Source: Legionellales bacterium UBA5158
GTDB lineage: Bacteria; Pseudomonadota; Gammaproteobacteria; DSM-16500
Reading direction: 5' to 3'
NCBI GenBank assembly: GCA_002413665.1
Contig: DHXK01000043.1
Span: 3,921-14,761, forward strand
Length of the DNA stretch: 10,841 nt
Shown: piece after piece, positions 1-6,896 of the stretch
How the letters are laid out: each line of letters opens with the position of its first letter
Numbering within the stretch: position 1 is the first letter of the stretch
Notes under the pieces: model-generated
Database searches by the model: none
Seen by the model: the letters and a program-made list of their open reading frames with translations, nothing else
Told to the model about the DNA's origin: nothing
Program-made: the position numbers and the translations under genes

Positions 1-566
1 CCTCAGAGGTATTGGGTGATGAAAATATTTTTGTAGTCAATAAATTTATTGAAAAACCAAATCTTAAAAAAGCTCTAGAATATTTCAGCTCAGGCCAACA
101 TTATTGTAATAGCGGAATATTTATGTTTCGTGCATCTCAATATTTGGCGGAGCTAGAATTATATGCTCCTGATATTTTACATGCCTGTCGTGCAAGTATA
201 AACAATGCTAGTCGAGATTTAGATTTTATAAGACTGGATAAAACACTATTTAGGCTATGCCGTAGTGATTCCATTGATTCCGCCATTATGGAAAAAACTA
301 AAAATGCTGTACTGTTACCGCTAAACGTAGGCTGGAGCGACATTGGATCTTGGTCAGCACTGCATGATATTCAAGAATGTGATGCGACTTTTTTCATCTC
401 TGAAGGCGAGTCTACATATATACCTAAAGCTGTAAAACATCGCCTAGCTAACTTCAGCTCGCTTAACGTCGAAATAATAGAAACACAATTAGGAAGTTAT
501 TTAGGCGACGACATTATCCGATATGAGGATACTTATGGTCGTGCAACATCCACTCCTAAAATTTAA
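1..566 (+). CDS. manC: ManC-like mannose-1-phosphate guanylyltransferase, 3' part, with internal in-frame deletion
   Basis: This is the C-terminal part of a type II mannose-1-phosphate guanylyltransferase/phosphomannose isomerase, the cytoplasmic enzyme that makes GDP-mannose. The reading frame is open to the left edge (S-E-V precede the TTG at 12), so the start lies outside the window and the TTG is not the true start. Recognisable blocks are FVVNKFIEKP, YCNSGIFMFRASQYL, SIDSAIMEKT and GWSDIGSW, which belong to the nucleotidyltransferase domain and its metal/sugar site. Right after SALHDIQECDA (about nt 384-392) the protein jumps to STYIPKAVKHRLAN and GSYLGDDIIRYEDTYGR, which are the last strands of the C-terminal cupin domain. 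The left-handed helix linker and most of the cupin, including the RPWGSY and QMHxHRAEHW metal-binding motifs known from the family, are missing: roughly 120-130 residues by comparison with remembered ManC proteins. Isomerase activity should be lost. Guanylyltransferase activity is uncertain, and a decaying gene is likely. The gene converges on the transaldolase-like gene. Confidence 0.85.
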   Translation, partial: SEVLGDENIFVVNKFIEKPNLKKALEYFSSGQHYCNSGIFMFRASQYLAELELYAPDILHACRASINNASRDLDFIRLDKTLFRLCRSDSIDSAIMEKTKNAVLLPLNVGWSDIGSWSALHDIQECDATFFISEGESTYIPKAVKHRLANFSSLNVEIIETQLGSYLGDDIIRYEDTYGRATSTPKI

Positions 567-1306
567 ACTACATCAGCTATTGGATTCACTTCCAATGTGT
601 ATCCCGCATCGAAAGCATCACTATAAAATTGTTTCACTGTATCTAATGATAACTCATGCAGATCCTTACCGATGTTACTGAGTTTTTTAAGAAGATCATT
701 TGGAACAGTAATAATATGTGCAGCCGCTTTATCAGCCTGACATATATTGAAAACTTCACGCGTGCTAGCCCAGATTAATTCTAACTGCGGATAAGGCTCC
801 ATCAATTTTACTGCCGCTTCCATTATTGCTAAAGGATCACGACCTGTATCAGCAATTCGACCCGCAAAAATAGAAATGTAAGAAGAAGGGCCATGAGAAA
901 GCGCAGAAATAACTTCTTTAACCTGCTCTAATGTCATTAATGCGGTCACATTTTGTTTTATACCAGCGGAAGCTAATTGATGAATTAAGTCTACCGAGGA
1001 ATTTCCTTTTGTATTCATCACTGGGATTTTAACATATACATTACTGCCCCAGCTGGAAATTTCCAATGCTTGTAAATACATCTCATTTAAGTCATCTGAA
1101 AATATCTCAAATGAAATAGGAAGATCTTTAATGCAGCTTAAAATATCTTTGGCAAATACTGCATAATCTGTAATACCCGCCTTACGAATTAAAGTTGGGT
1201 TAGTCGTAAATCCCTTTATCAAAGGATTTTTATACATCTCAAGCATGCCCGCTTTATCAGCACCATCTGCAAAAATTTTTACTTTCAAAATATCTAAATT
1301 TTTCAT
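563..1306 (-). CDS. Transaldolase-like protein (TalC/fructose-6-phosphate aldolase type)
   Basis: This is a 247-residue cytoplasmic TIM-barrel protein of the transaldolase/fructose-6-phosphate aldolase superfamily. The visible signature includes FADGAD with Asp14 on strand 1, GFTTNPTLIRKAG at 32-44, the Schiff-base lysine in VYVKIPV (Lys93), KQNVTAL at 117-123, FAGRIADTGRDP at 147-158 and WASTRE at 179-184. Its length fits the short subfamily and not the roughly 315-residue TalB type. It starts at ATG with a good ribosome site (AAAGGAT about 6 nt upstream), 29 bp after the SIS gene. It is the last gene of the leftward run, and its stop overlaps the convergent manC stop by 4 bp. Family members transfer or cleave three-carbon ketol units of sugar phosphates. 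Next to a heptose-type SIS, kinase and nucleotidyltransferase set, it may supply or remodel a C7 ketose phosphate such as sedoheptulose 7-phosphate; that role is inference. The fold and catalytic lysine are clear, but the exact substrate is not. Confidence 0.85.
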   Translation of the reverse strand: MKNLDILKVKIFADGADKAGMLEMYKNPLIKGFTTNPTLIRKAGITDYAVFAKDILSCIKDLPISFEIFSDDLNEMYLQALEISSWGSNVYVKIPVMNTKGNSSVDLIHQLASAGIKQNVTALMTLEQVKEVISALSHGPSSYISIFAGRIADTGRDPLAIMEAAVKLMEPYPQLELIWASTREVFNICQADKAAAHIITVPNDLLKKLSNIGKDLHELSLDTVKQFYSDAFDAGYTLEVNPIADVV

Positions 1307-1335
1307 ATTTTATCCTTTAAATTGAAAAAATTATT

Positions 1336-1932
1336 TTAAGTAACCGATTCCCATTTAGTTTGTGTTTTTTTAAGTTTTGGATGTGATACAAGCAAATGCC
1401 AAATAACAGCTTGGAATGCTTCGGTATGTGGCGTGATATTCTCAGCGTTAGGTGCGGGAATAATGACACAAGCATCAGCGACAGTGGCTGTGTAACCTCC
1501 ATCACGACCTACAATCCCAATTATTTTTGCGTTAACTTGTTTAGCATATCGCAATGCTGAAACTAAATTAGGGCTAATATTTTTTTTCTCATTCCCACCA
1601 CCGACAGACAATATCAATAACATATCATTTGAGTTTAAATGACTTACCTGAAGCCAATGAGAAAAAACGGTCGCCCAACCTTCATCATTTATGCGAGCTG
1701 TTAATTCAGATACATTATCTGTAGGGCTATAAGCTTCAATGCCGACAATTTTACGAAAGTCATTTACAGCATGAGAAGCATTTCCTGCACTTCCACCAAC
1801 ACCTAAAATAAATAAACGTCCCTCATCTTCTCGTAAATGTTTGAGCAGATTCACAGTCTTTTCGATTTGAATTTTATCTAGTTGCGCAATAACTTGATTG
1901 GCTTCTAATAAAAATTGATTGATGAAATCCAT
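1336..1932 (-). CDS. SIS-domain protein, phosphoheptose isomerase (GmhA)-like
   Basis: This 198-residue protein has a single sugar-isomerase (SIS) domain of the GmhA type, the cytoplasmic fold that converts sedoheptulose 7-phosphate to heptose 7-phosphate. Visible blocks are a helical N-terminus, the phosphate loop GVGGSAGNASHAVNDF (44-59), SELTARINDEGW (75-86), the second loop SVGGGNEKKNISPN (109-122), GIVGRDGGYTA (139-149) and TPHTEAFQAVIWHLL (167-181). Compared with the E. coli GmhA sequence as I recall it, the catalytic Glu65 position appears to be Asp58, and the catalytic His180 position is Phe173 or Gln174 depending on the alignment. Canonical isomerase chemistry is therefore not assured. 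It starts at ATG with AAGGAAA just upstream. A 102-bp gap separates it from the nucleotidyltransferase gene and may hold a promoter. The context (kinase, nucleotidyltransferase, transaldolase-like protein) argues for a C7 sugar phosphate substrate. The family assignment is secure; the reaction is inferred. Confidence 0.85.
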   Translation of the reverse strand: MDFINQFLLEANQVIAQLDKIQIEKTVNLLKHLREDEGRLFILGVGGSAGNASHAVNDFRKIVGIEAYSPTDNVSELTARINDEGWATVFSHWLQVSHLNSNDMLLILSVGGGNEKKNISPNLVSALRYAKQVNAKIIGIVGRDGGYTATVADACVIIPAPNAENITPHTEAFQAVIWHLLVSHPKLKKTQTKWESVT

Positions 1933-1964
1933 AGCATTTCCTTATTTTAATATCTTTTTTTTCA

Positions 1965-2015
1965 TCTATACCAAGTCGTCATTCACTTATTTCATCTTGC
2001 ACTTTTTTGTCACAA
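1965..2015 (-). promoter_or_regulatory. Possible weak internal promoter before the SIS gene
   Basis: The 102-bp gap between the nucleotidyltransferase and SIS genes is the largest inside the operon apart from the far right end. On the minus strand it contains an extended -10-like TGGTATAGA (1973-1965), about 33 bp before the SIS start, without a good -35. A second weak pair is TTGTGA (2015-2010) and AATAAG (1991-1986), 18 bp apart. Either could start transcription of the SIS and transaldolase-like genes. Such matches are common in AT-rich DNA, so this is only a candidate. Confidence 0.2.
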
Positions 2016-2034
2016 TGCAATAATGATGCTTTGC

Positions 2035-2742
2035 TTAAACTCTAACTTCAGAAAGATAAGCACTTAATTCTGAAATTCCATTAAAAGAACCATTTTCATA
2101 AAACCGCTGACTCACTTCAAAAGCTGCAAGTTGATTTCTGTTGATTAATGATTGATAAAGAGTAACAAGATCATAGTTCTGATTATCAGGAAGACCAGCA
2201 AAAACATCTCGAGTAAATACTTCTAAACCATAATCAATATGCATCATGCTAGGTGCACGCTTCTGCTTATCATACATTAAAATTTTGTGATTAGAAAATT
2301 CAACATTGCTTGAATCCCATTGGCCTTGATTGTGAAAAACGGTCATCAATGCTAATTTTTTCTCTTTAATAAAAGCCTCCTGTACATCAGCATAATGGCA
2401 ACGCAAATACGAATCTCCATTTAACACAAAAAAAAGATTGGGCAAAAAAGATAAAGCCTTCTTAATCGCTCCAGCTGTTCCTAGTAGCACTGGACCATCA
2501 AAATGATAACTTACCCTCAAGCCAAATTGACTTCCATTCCCAACAAATTTTACAATCTGCTCACCTAAATAGCCTAGACACATGATAACTTCGTCTATGC
2601 CATTTTTCTTAAGTAAACGAAGTTGATGTGCTACAAATGGTTCCCCATTAATAGCTAGCATTGCTTTAGGAAATGATTCTGTGGCAGGGCGCAGCCTTGT
2701 CGCTAAGCCTCCTGAAAGAATGACAACAGGAAATAAAGTCAT
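2035..2742 (-). CDS. hddC: HddC-like sugar-1-phosphate nucleotidyltransferase
   Basis: This is a 235-residue cytoplasmic nucleotidyltransferase that couples a sugar 1-phosphate to an NTP, releasing pyrophosphate. The fold is shown by the signature GGLATRLRP (11-19) with FPKAML (24-29), then GTAGAI (88-93) for base and sugar binding, the metal-binding NGD (108-110), and the C-terminal RFYENGSFNGISELSAYL (213-230), a close match to the RFYEIGSPEGL ending common in this subfamily. The length fits HddC, the D-glycero-alpha-D-manno-heptose 1-phosphate guanylyltransferase, better than the longer RmlA or GlmU families. The start overlaps the kinase stop in an ATGA, and the ribosome site is poor, so translation is probably coupled. 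Immediate linkage to an HddA-type kinase supports a GDP-heptose or related substrate. The nucleotide (GTP or another) and the sugar cannot be fixed from sequence alone. Confidence 0.85.
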   Translation of the reverse strand: MTLFPVVILSGGLATRLRPATESFPKAMLAINGEPFVAHQLRLLKKNGIDEVIMCLGYLGEQIVKFVGNGSQFGLRVSYHFDGPVLLGTAGAIKKALSFLPNLFFVLNGDSYLRCHYADVQEAFIKEKKLALMTVFHNQGQWDSSNVEFSNHKILMYDKQKRAPSMMHIDYGLEVFTRDVFAGLPDNQNYDLVTLYQSLINRNQLAAFEVSQRFYENGSFNGISELSAYLSEVRV

Positions 2743-3722
2743 GATTGTGCGACTAACTGTGTTCCGGAAAAATCAAAACGAAAACGTACTTCGTTCAATC
2801 CTGCTTTCTGCATAACATGACGCAATCTAATTTTGTCTTCAGAGTAAAACATTAAAAATCCACCACCACCTGCACCTATCATTTTTCCACCAAGTGCACC
2901 ATTTAATTTTGCAAGTTCATACCACGAATCAATCTCGGAATTACTCATATTATTGGATCGCTGTTTTTTTTGCTCCCAATGAATATTCATTAAGTTTGCA
3001 AATTCAGTCAAATTGCCATTTTCTAATGCAGCTTTACTTTTGAATCCTAATTCTTTTATGAAATGTAAATTGGTTGTCATATCGACGTCTTTCATTTTGC
3101 TTTTTTTATCTTGTTCTTGAAGTATATTAGAAGCTGATCGTGAGTATCCAGTAAAAAATAACAATAAATTATCTTCTAGGTTAAACAAAGTTTCTTGATC
3201 AATTTTAAGAGGCCATGCTTCAACTTCATGATTTGGCAAAAAATTAAAACACGTAATGCCACCATAAGCCGCAATGTATTGATCTTGCTTACCGATAGGT
3301 TCTTTTAATAAATTAAGCTCGATATGACATGCTTGTTCTGCAAGTTCACGTGGGTGAATTAAGTTTTTTTGTAGGGTATGCAACGCTTTTAACAAAGCAG
3401 TCGTAAAGCTGCCTGATGAACCTAACCCTGTGCCTGCAGGAATATCAGCCATGCTGGTAATTTCTAAATAAGGTGCACCCACGCCAACATATTTTAATGC
3501 TTCTCTGATAATAGGATGCTCGACTTGATCTATGGATTTAACGCGCTCTAACTTTGAATATTTAATAATAAGCTCTTTTACAAAGGTTTGGTGCAAAGTG
3601 ATATAAACATATTTATCAATTGCAGCAGCAATTAAAAACCCGCTGTGATCTTCATAATAAGATGGAACATCTGTTCCACCACCACCAAGTGAAATACGCA
3701 AAGGGCTACGCACAACTATCAT
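2739..3722 (-). CDS. hddA: HddA-like GHMP family sugar kinase (heptose 7-phosphate kinase type)
   Basis: This is a 327-residue GHMP-superfamily small-molecule kinase acting in the cytoplasm. Its N-terminus RSPLRISLGGGGTDVPSYY (5-23) is the hallmark of the HddA/galactokinase-like subgroup. The ATP-binding loop PAGTGLGSSGSF is at 95-106, GKQDQY at 144-149 carries the conserved Asp, and the C-terminal GAGGGGFLMF lies at 283-292. Length and motifs match D-glycero-alpha-D-manno-heptose 7-phosphate kinase, which phosphorylates the anomeric position to give the 1,7-bisphosphate. Related subgroup members act on fucose or other sugars, so the substrate assignment leans on the neighbouring HddC-like and SIS genes. 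Both ends overlap neighbours by ATGA, indicating translational coupling. The expected next enzyme, a GmhB-type 7-phosphatase, is not in the window. All visible motifs are intact, so I expect an active kinase. Confidence 0.88.
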   Translation of the reverse strand: MIVVRSPLRISLGGGGTDVPSYYEDHSGFLIAAAIDKYVYITLHQTFVKELIIKYSKLERVKSIDQVEHPIIREALKYVGVGAPYLEITSMADIPAGTGLGSSGSFTTALLKALHTLQKNLIHPRELAEQACHIELNLLKEPIGKQDQYIAAYGGITCFNFLPNHEVEAWPLKIDQETLFNLEDNLLLFFTGYSRSASNILQEQDKKSKMKDVDMTTNLHFIKELGFKSKAALENGNLTEFANLMNIHWEQKKQRSNNMSNSEIDSWYELAKLNGALGGKMIGAGGGGFLMFYSEDKIRLRHVMQKAGLNEVRFRFDFSGTQLVAQS

Positions 3723-4708
3723 AAATTCGACATCCCATAAATTTTTTCTACTACTTGTAACGCAGCATATGCATCATGTATTCCAGCTGCAGGAGGACGT
3801 TTTAATCTTATATCTTCAAGAAATTCTGCCATTTCAGTGGCCCAAGAATTATCTACCATCGGGTACTCCCACATAAAAGTTTCGGGAGGACCCATCTCTG
3901 GCGACATTTTATAAAAAATAATTTTCTCAATACCGTAACTACCACCCAAACCATTAATATCAATTTTTCCATTACGTCCATAAATTTCAAATGAAAATAA
4001 ATTCTTCCATTCTGTGCAACTCGCATGTAAAAAAGCGACTTGTTTTTTTTGGGTTTTTAGAATTAAAAAACCATTATCATCTACGGGCATATCCCAATAA
4101 TAGGTATGAGCAAATCCATCTATCTCTGTAAAATCCCCTAAAAACCAACGCGCAAGATCTATCAAATGCACACCTTGATCGATCAGCTCACCACCGCCTG
4201 ATAATGCTGGCTGTGCACGCCATTCCTTGTCATATCCAACACGACCTCCATGACCGTAACGTGCACGAATAAACATAAGCTCACCTAATTTACCTTGGTC
4301 TATGAGTTCCCGTGCTTTTTGAAATGTTCTATGATAACGATGATTAAAACCTATCCGAACTAATGAGCCTGTTTTTCTTGCAGCAGCGATAATAGATTCA
4401 AGTTCAGCTGCACGACGCGCACCGGGTTTTTCAATTAAAACATGCTTGCCAGCTTTGACAGCATTCAAAGCAATTTCAGCAAGAGTAGAATGTAACGTTG
4501 CAATAATAACAATATCAACATCAGCACGATTGATCGCTTCTAAAGCATCAGTCAATGCAACACAATTTGAATATTGAGCAGCAAGCGCGGTGGCTTTCTC
4601 TTCTACCTGATCTACACATGCGACTAAGTGACAACCTGATAATATTTTAGCGCGCTTCTGACCTATAAATCCGCAGCCGACTATAGCAACACCTAGTGGA
4701 CGTCTCAT
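3719..4708 (-). CDS. Gfo/Idh/MocA family NAD(P)-dependent sugar oxidoreductase
   Basis: This is a 329-residue cytoplasmic oxidoreductase of the glucose-fructose oxidoreductase/inositol dehydrogenase family. The N-terminal Rossmann fold has GCGFIG at 11-16 and an acidic residue after strand 2 (CVDQ, Asp33), suggesting NAD preference. LIEKPGARR (91-99) contains the conserved EKP with Lys94. GGGELIDQGVHLIDL (171-185) supplies the typical Asp177/His181/Asp184 substrate-site pattern at the start of the alpha/beta C-terminal domain. The length is typical for the family. It sits between the kinase and the classical SDR, with ATGA overlaps on both sides, so it is made together with them. In sugar-nucleotide clusters such enzymes oxidise or reduce a ring hydroxyl, often in partnership with another dehydrogenase. 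Here the SDR is the obvious partner, but substrate and position are unknown. Confidence 0.85.
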   Translation of the reverse strand: MRRPLGVAIVGCGFIGQKRAKILSGCHLVACVDQVEEKATALAAQYSNCVALTDALEAINRADVDIVIIATLHSTLAEIALNAVKAGKHVLIEKPGARRAAELESIIAAARKTGSLVRIGFNHRYHRTFQKARELIDQGKLGELMFIRARYGHGGRVGYDKEWRAQPALSGGGELIDQGVHLIDLARWFLGDFTEIDGFAHTYYWDMPVDDNGFLILKTQKKQVAFLHASCTEWKNLFSFEIYGRNGKIDINGLGGSYGIEKIIFYKMSPEMGPPETFMWEYPMVDNSWATEMAEFLEDIRLKRPPAAGIHDAYAALQVVEKIYGMSNL

Positions 4709-5580
4709 TGATCATTACCCCAAGTTTTTCCTCTATCTTTTGGCACTATCCGGCGTAATGTATAAATATCTGAAGAATTCAAATCTTCTAAATGTTCACC
4801 TAGAGACTTCCATGGATCCCAAACTGCGCTAATTAATTTACCTGTTATGCCATCACTTTGTTTCGATGCTAAATAAACAGCAAGCGCTGCACCCATTCCT
4901 AATGGAGATCCACCGTTTTGTTTTTGTTTTAATGAGCGCTGAAAAAAAACTTCTCCTACTTTGTCTGGACCTGCTTCTAATATTTCATTTAGCAAACGCG
5001 TATTTAGGGCTCCCGGAGCAATTGCATTTACATCAATATTATTTTCTCTGACTTCCTCAGCAAGGGTTTCTATAAAACGAACTATTGCTGCTTTTGAAAC
5101 GGCATAAGCACTCATGCGTGGAAGCGGATTTGTAGCACCACCACCTGAAATCTGCACAATTTTTCCATAACCTTGCGCCTTAAAAAAAGGTAACACTGCT
5201 CTACACATTATAATTGAGCCAAACAAGTTGATTTCAATTGCACGAACCCACTCTAGCCAATCGACATCTTCCGCCGTTCCTTTAGGGCCATATATTCCAG
5301 CATTATTCACTAACACATTGATGCTGCCCATCTGATCTATACTTAAATCAATTAAGCTTTGAACTTCTTTTTCATTTGAAACATCAGTAGCAAGTGTTAA
5401 TAATTTCTGCCCTAATCTCAAACTGGGTATAAGCTCTAGTCGTACTTTTTCAAGTAATTCTCCATCTCGAGCACACAGCATTACGTTTGCGCCCGCGCGA
5501 ATAAACTCTTTTGCAATTTCGAGACCTAAACCTTGATTTGCGCCAGTTATGATTGCATTTTTATTTTTAAGTATTTTCAT
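4705..5580 (-). CDS. Classical short-chain dehydrogenase/reductase with Ser-to-Gly active-site change
   Basis: This 291-residue classical SDR has the cofactor motif TGANQGLG (12-19), NNAG (92-95) and YxxxK (Tyr159/Lys163 in SAYAVSKAA). The catalytic serine usually lies 13 residues before the tyrosine; that position is Gly146 in ISGGGATNPLP, with Ser145 one residue earlier. This suggests altered or relocated acid-base chemistry. The C-terminus extends beyond the usual 245-250 residues and ends with a charged tail containing SDIYTLRRIVPKDRG, which I recall from SDRs in similar clusters. It begins at ATG with AAGGA six bases upstream, 16 bp after the dehydrogenase-like gene, and its stop overlaps the Gfo/Idh start. 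The likely role is NAD(P)-linked oxidation, reduction or epimerisation of a sugar intermediate, jointly with the Gfo/Idh enzyme. Family membership is certain and the substrate is unknown. Confidence 0.85.
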   Translation of the reverse strand: MKILKNKNAIITGANQGLGLEIAKEFIRAGANVMLCARDGELLEKVRLELIPSLRLGQKLLTLATDVSNEKEVQSLIDLSIDQMGSINVLVNNAGIYGPKGTAEDVDWLEWVRAIEINLFGSIIMCRAVLPFFKAQGYGKIVQISGGGATNPLPRMSAYAVSKAAIVRFIETLAEEVRENNIDVNAIAPGALNTRLLNEILEAGPDKVGEVFFQRSLKQKQNGGSPLGMGAALAVYLASKQSDGITGKLISAVWDPWKSLGEHLEDLNSSDIYTLRRIVPKDRGKTWGNDQ

Positions 5581-5596
5581 TTTGCATCCTTAAACT

Positions 5597-6886
5597 CTAT
5601 TGCGGAGTGCCAACTGCGACGTATTTCAGTTCTTTAACTTCTGCAAATGCGGATAAAAAACGATTTGCATCGAAAATAGTCAATCCTGGGGCTATTTTTT
5701 TCATTTCTTCAATTTCAATTTCTCTATACTCCGGCCACTCAGTACAGACTATCAGAATACTTGCCTTGCTCAGAGCCTCCAATGGGTCACTACACTGTGT
5801 GATATTGCCTGCCCACCCTTTAGGCAATACTTCTACTGCTGGGTCATGTACGTGTATATCTGCGCCCTGCAGAATCAACCAATCACCTAATTCCACCGCC
5901 ATGGAACGACGTAAAGTATTTGTTCCAGGTTTATAAGTCAGCCCCCATAGCGCTATTGAACATTGCGATAGATCAGGAAACATTGCTAATAATTTTCGAC
6001 GTATCCATTCTTTATGGGTATTATTACTTTGTTTAACGGAAGAAAGCAGCGGAGTAGAAAGTATTTTTTCATTGCTAAGGTTATTTAGAAAAGTGATGTC
6101 ACGCGCTAAAGTACCTCCTGCAAAAGCTGCTCCAGGAGAAAGATACGCTTTCAGGCCAATACGATTCTCAGATTTTAAACCCCGCTCAACTTCTTTTCCG
6201 TCAGCACCCACTAATTCACAAATAGCAGCAATTTCATTAGCAAAAGTGACAGAAATGGCTAAAAAGGCATTGATGGCATGCTTAGTCATTTCGGCAGATT
6301 CAACGGACATCCATTCCAGACGGCTAGTAATAGGTAACAATAATCGCTGCAGGGTTTTTTTATCTTGAGAGTGACGAACTCCTATCACTATACGATCAGG
6401 ATTTTGAAAAACAGTCAATGCTTTGCCTAACCGTAAATTTTCTGGGGAACAGGCAAAACTTATTTGTTTATCAGGAAAATGAGCAGCAATTTCTTCAAGA
6501 CGTCTAATTGAACCAACAGGCATTTGAGATGACACTAGAATTAAAATATCTGAACGCACATATTCAAGGGAGTGTTCAATTTGCGAAATAACAAAATTGA
6601 CATCGGCATTATCATCTTCATCAACTGGAGTATCATAAGCAATCCATAAAATTTCACAATCACGAAGGGCTACAGCTGGATCGCTAGTAAACGTCAATTT
6701 TCCGGACTGGAGTCCTACGTTTAATAAATTTTGCAATCCTGGTTCAAAGATGGGTGGATTTCCTTGTAGTAATGATTCTACTACTTCAGTATCAAAATCC
6801 AAACCAACCACTTGATTATCAAATGATGCCATACAAGCAGCAGTAACGCTGCCCAGATGCCACAATCCTTGTATGCATATTTTCAT
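5597..6886 (-). CDS. UDP-glucose/GDP-mannose dehydrogenase family protein lacking the catalytic cysteine
   Basis: This 429-residue protein has the full three-part layout of nucleotide-sugar dehydrogenases: an N-terminal Rossmann domain (GLWHLGSVTAACMA 7-20, PPIFEPGL 44-51), a helical dimer core (SPENLRLGKA 147-156, PDRIVIG 163-169, SAEMTKHAINAFLA 197-210), and a C-terminal UDP-binding domain (LWGLTYKPGTNTLRRS 313-328, HDPAV 347-351). Lys202, Asn206 and Glu149 match conserved active-site positions. The nucleophilic cysteine of the usual GGSCxPKD motif is replaced by threonine (AFAGGTLARD, Thr259), with Arg262 in place of the lysine. The second glutamate of the PEFLREG motif is Leu153. Conversion of UDP-glucose to the uronic acid by the four-electron route should not be possible. 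A different oxidation, an epimerisation or a non-catalytic role could be considered. It lies 10 bp after the epimerase gene and 16 bp before the SDR. It could be annotated as UDP-glucose 6-dehydrogenase by homology, but that name may mislead. Confidence 0.85.
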   Translation of the reverse strand: MKICIQGLWHLGSVTAACMASFDNQVVGLDFDTEVVESLLQGNPPIFEPGLQNLLNVGLQSGKLTFTSDPAVALRDCEILWIAYDTPVDEDDNADVNFVISQIEHSLEYVRSDILILVSSQMPVGSIRRLEEIAAHFPDKQISFACSPENLRLGKALTVFQNPDRIVIGVRHSQDKKTLQRLLLPITSRLEWMSVESAEMTKHAINAFLAISVTFANEIAAICELVGADGKEVERGLKSENRIGLKAYLSPGAAFAGGTLARDITFLNNLSNEKILSTPLLSSVKQSNNTHKEWIRRKLLAMFPDLSQCSIALWGLTYKPGTNTLRRSMAVELGDWLILQGADIHVHDPAVEVLPKGWAGNITQCSDPLEALSKASILIVCTEWPEYREIEIEEMKKIAPGLTIFDANRFLSAFAEVKELKYVAVGTPQ

Positions 6887-6896
6887 TTCTTAAACT

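Noticed and set aside
137..343. Minus-strand open frame of 68 codons inside the manC-like gene
   Set aside because: It is a shadow of the manC frame: no ribosome site and no recognisable domain.
1317..1505. Minus-strand open frame of 62 codons inside the SIS gene and the gap after it
   Set aside because: It lies almost entirely within the well-supported SIS coding region in another frame.
4866..5051. Plus-strand open frame of 61 codons opposite the SDR
   Set aside because: Antisense shadow of a gene with clear SDR motifs; no start signal.
5607..6368. Two plus-strand open frames (109 and 98 codons) opposite the dehydrogenase-like gene
   Set aside because: Both are antisense to a full-length conserved protein and show no family motif.
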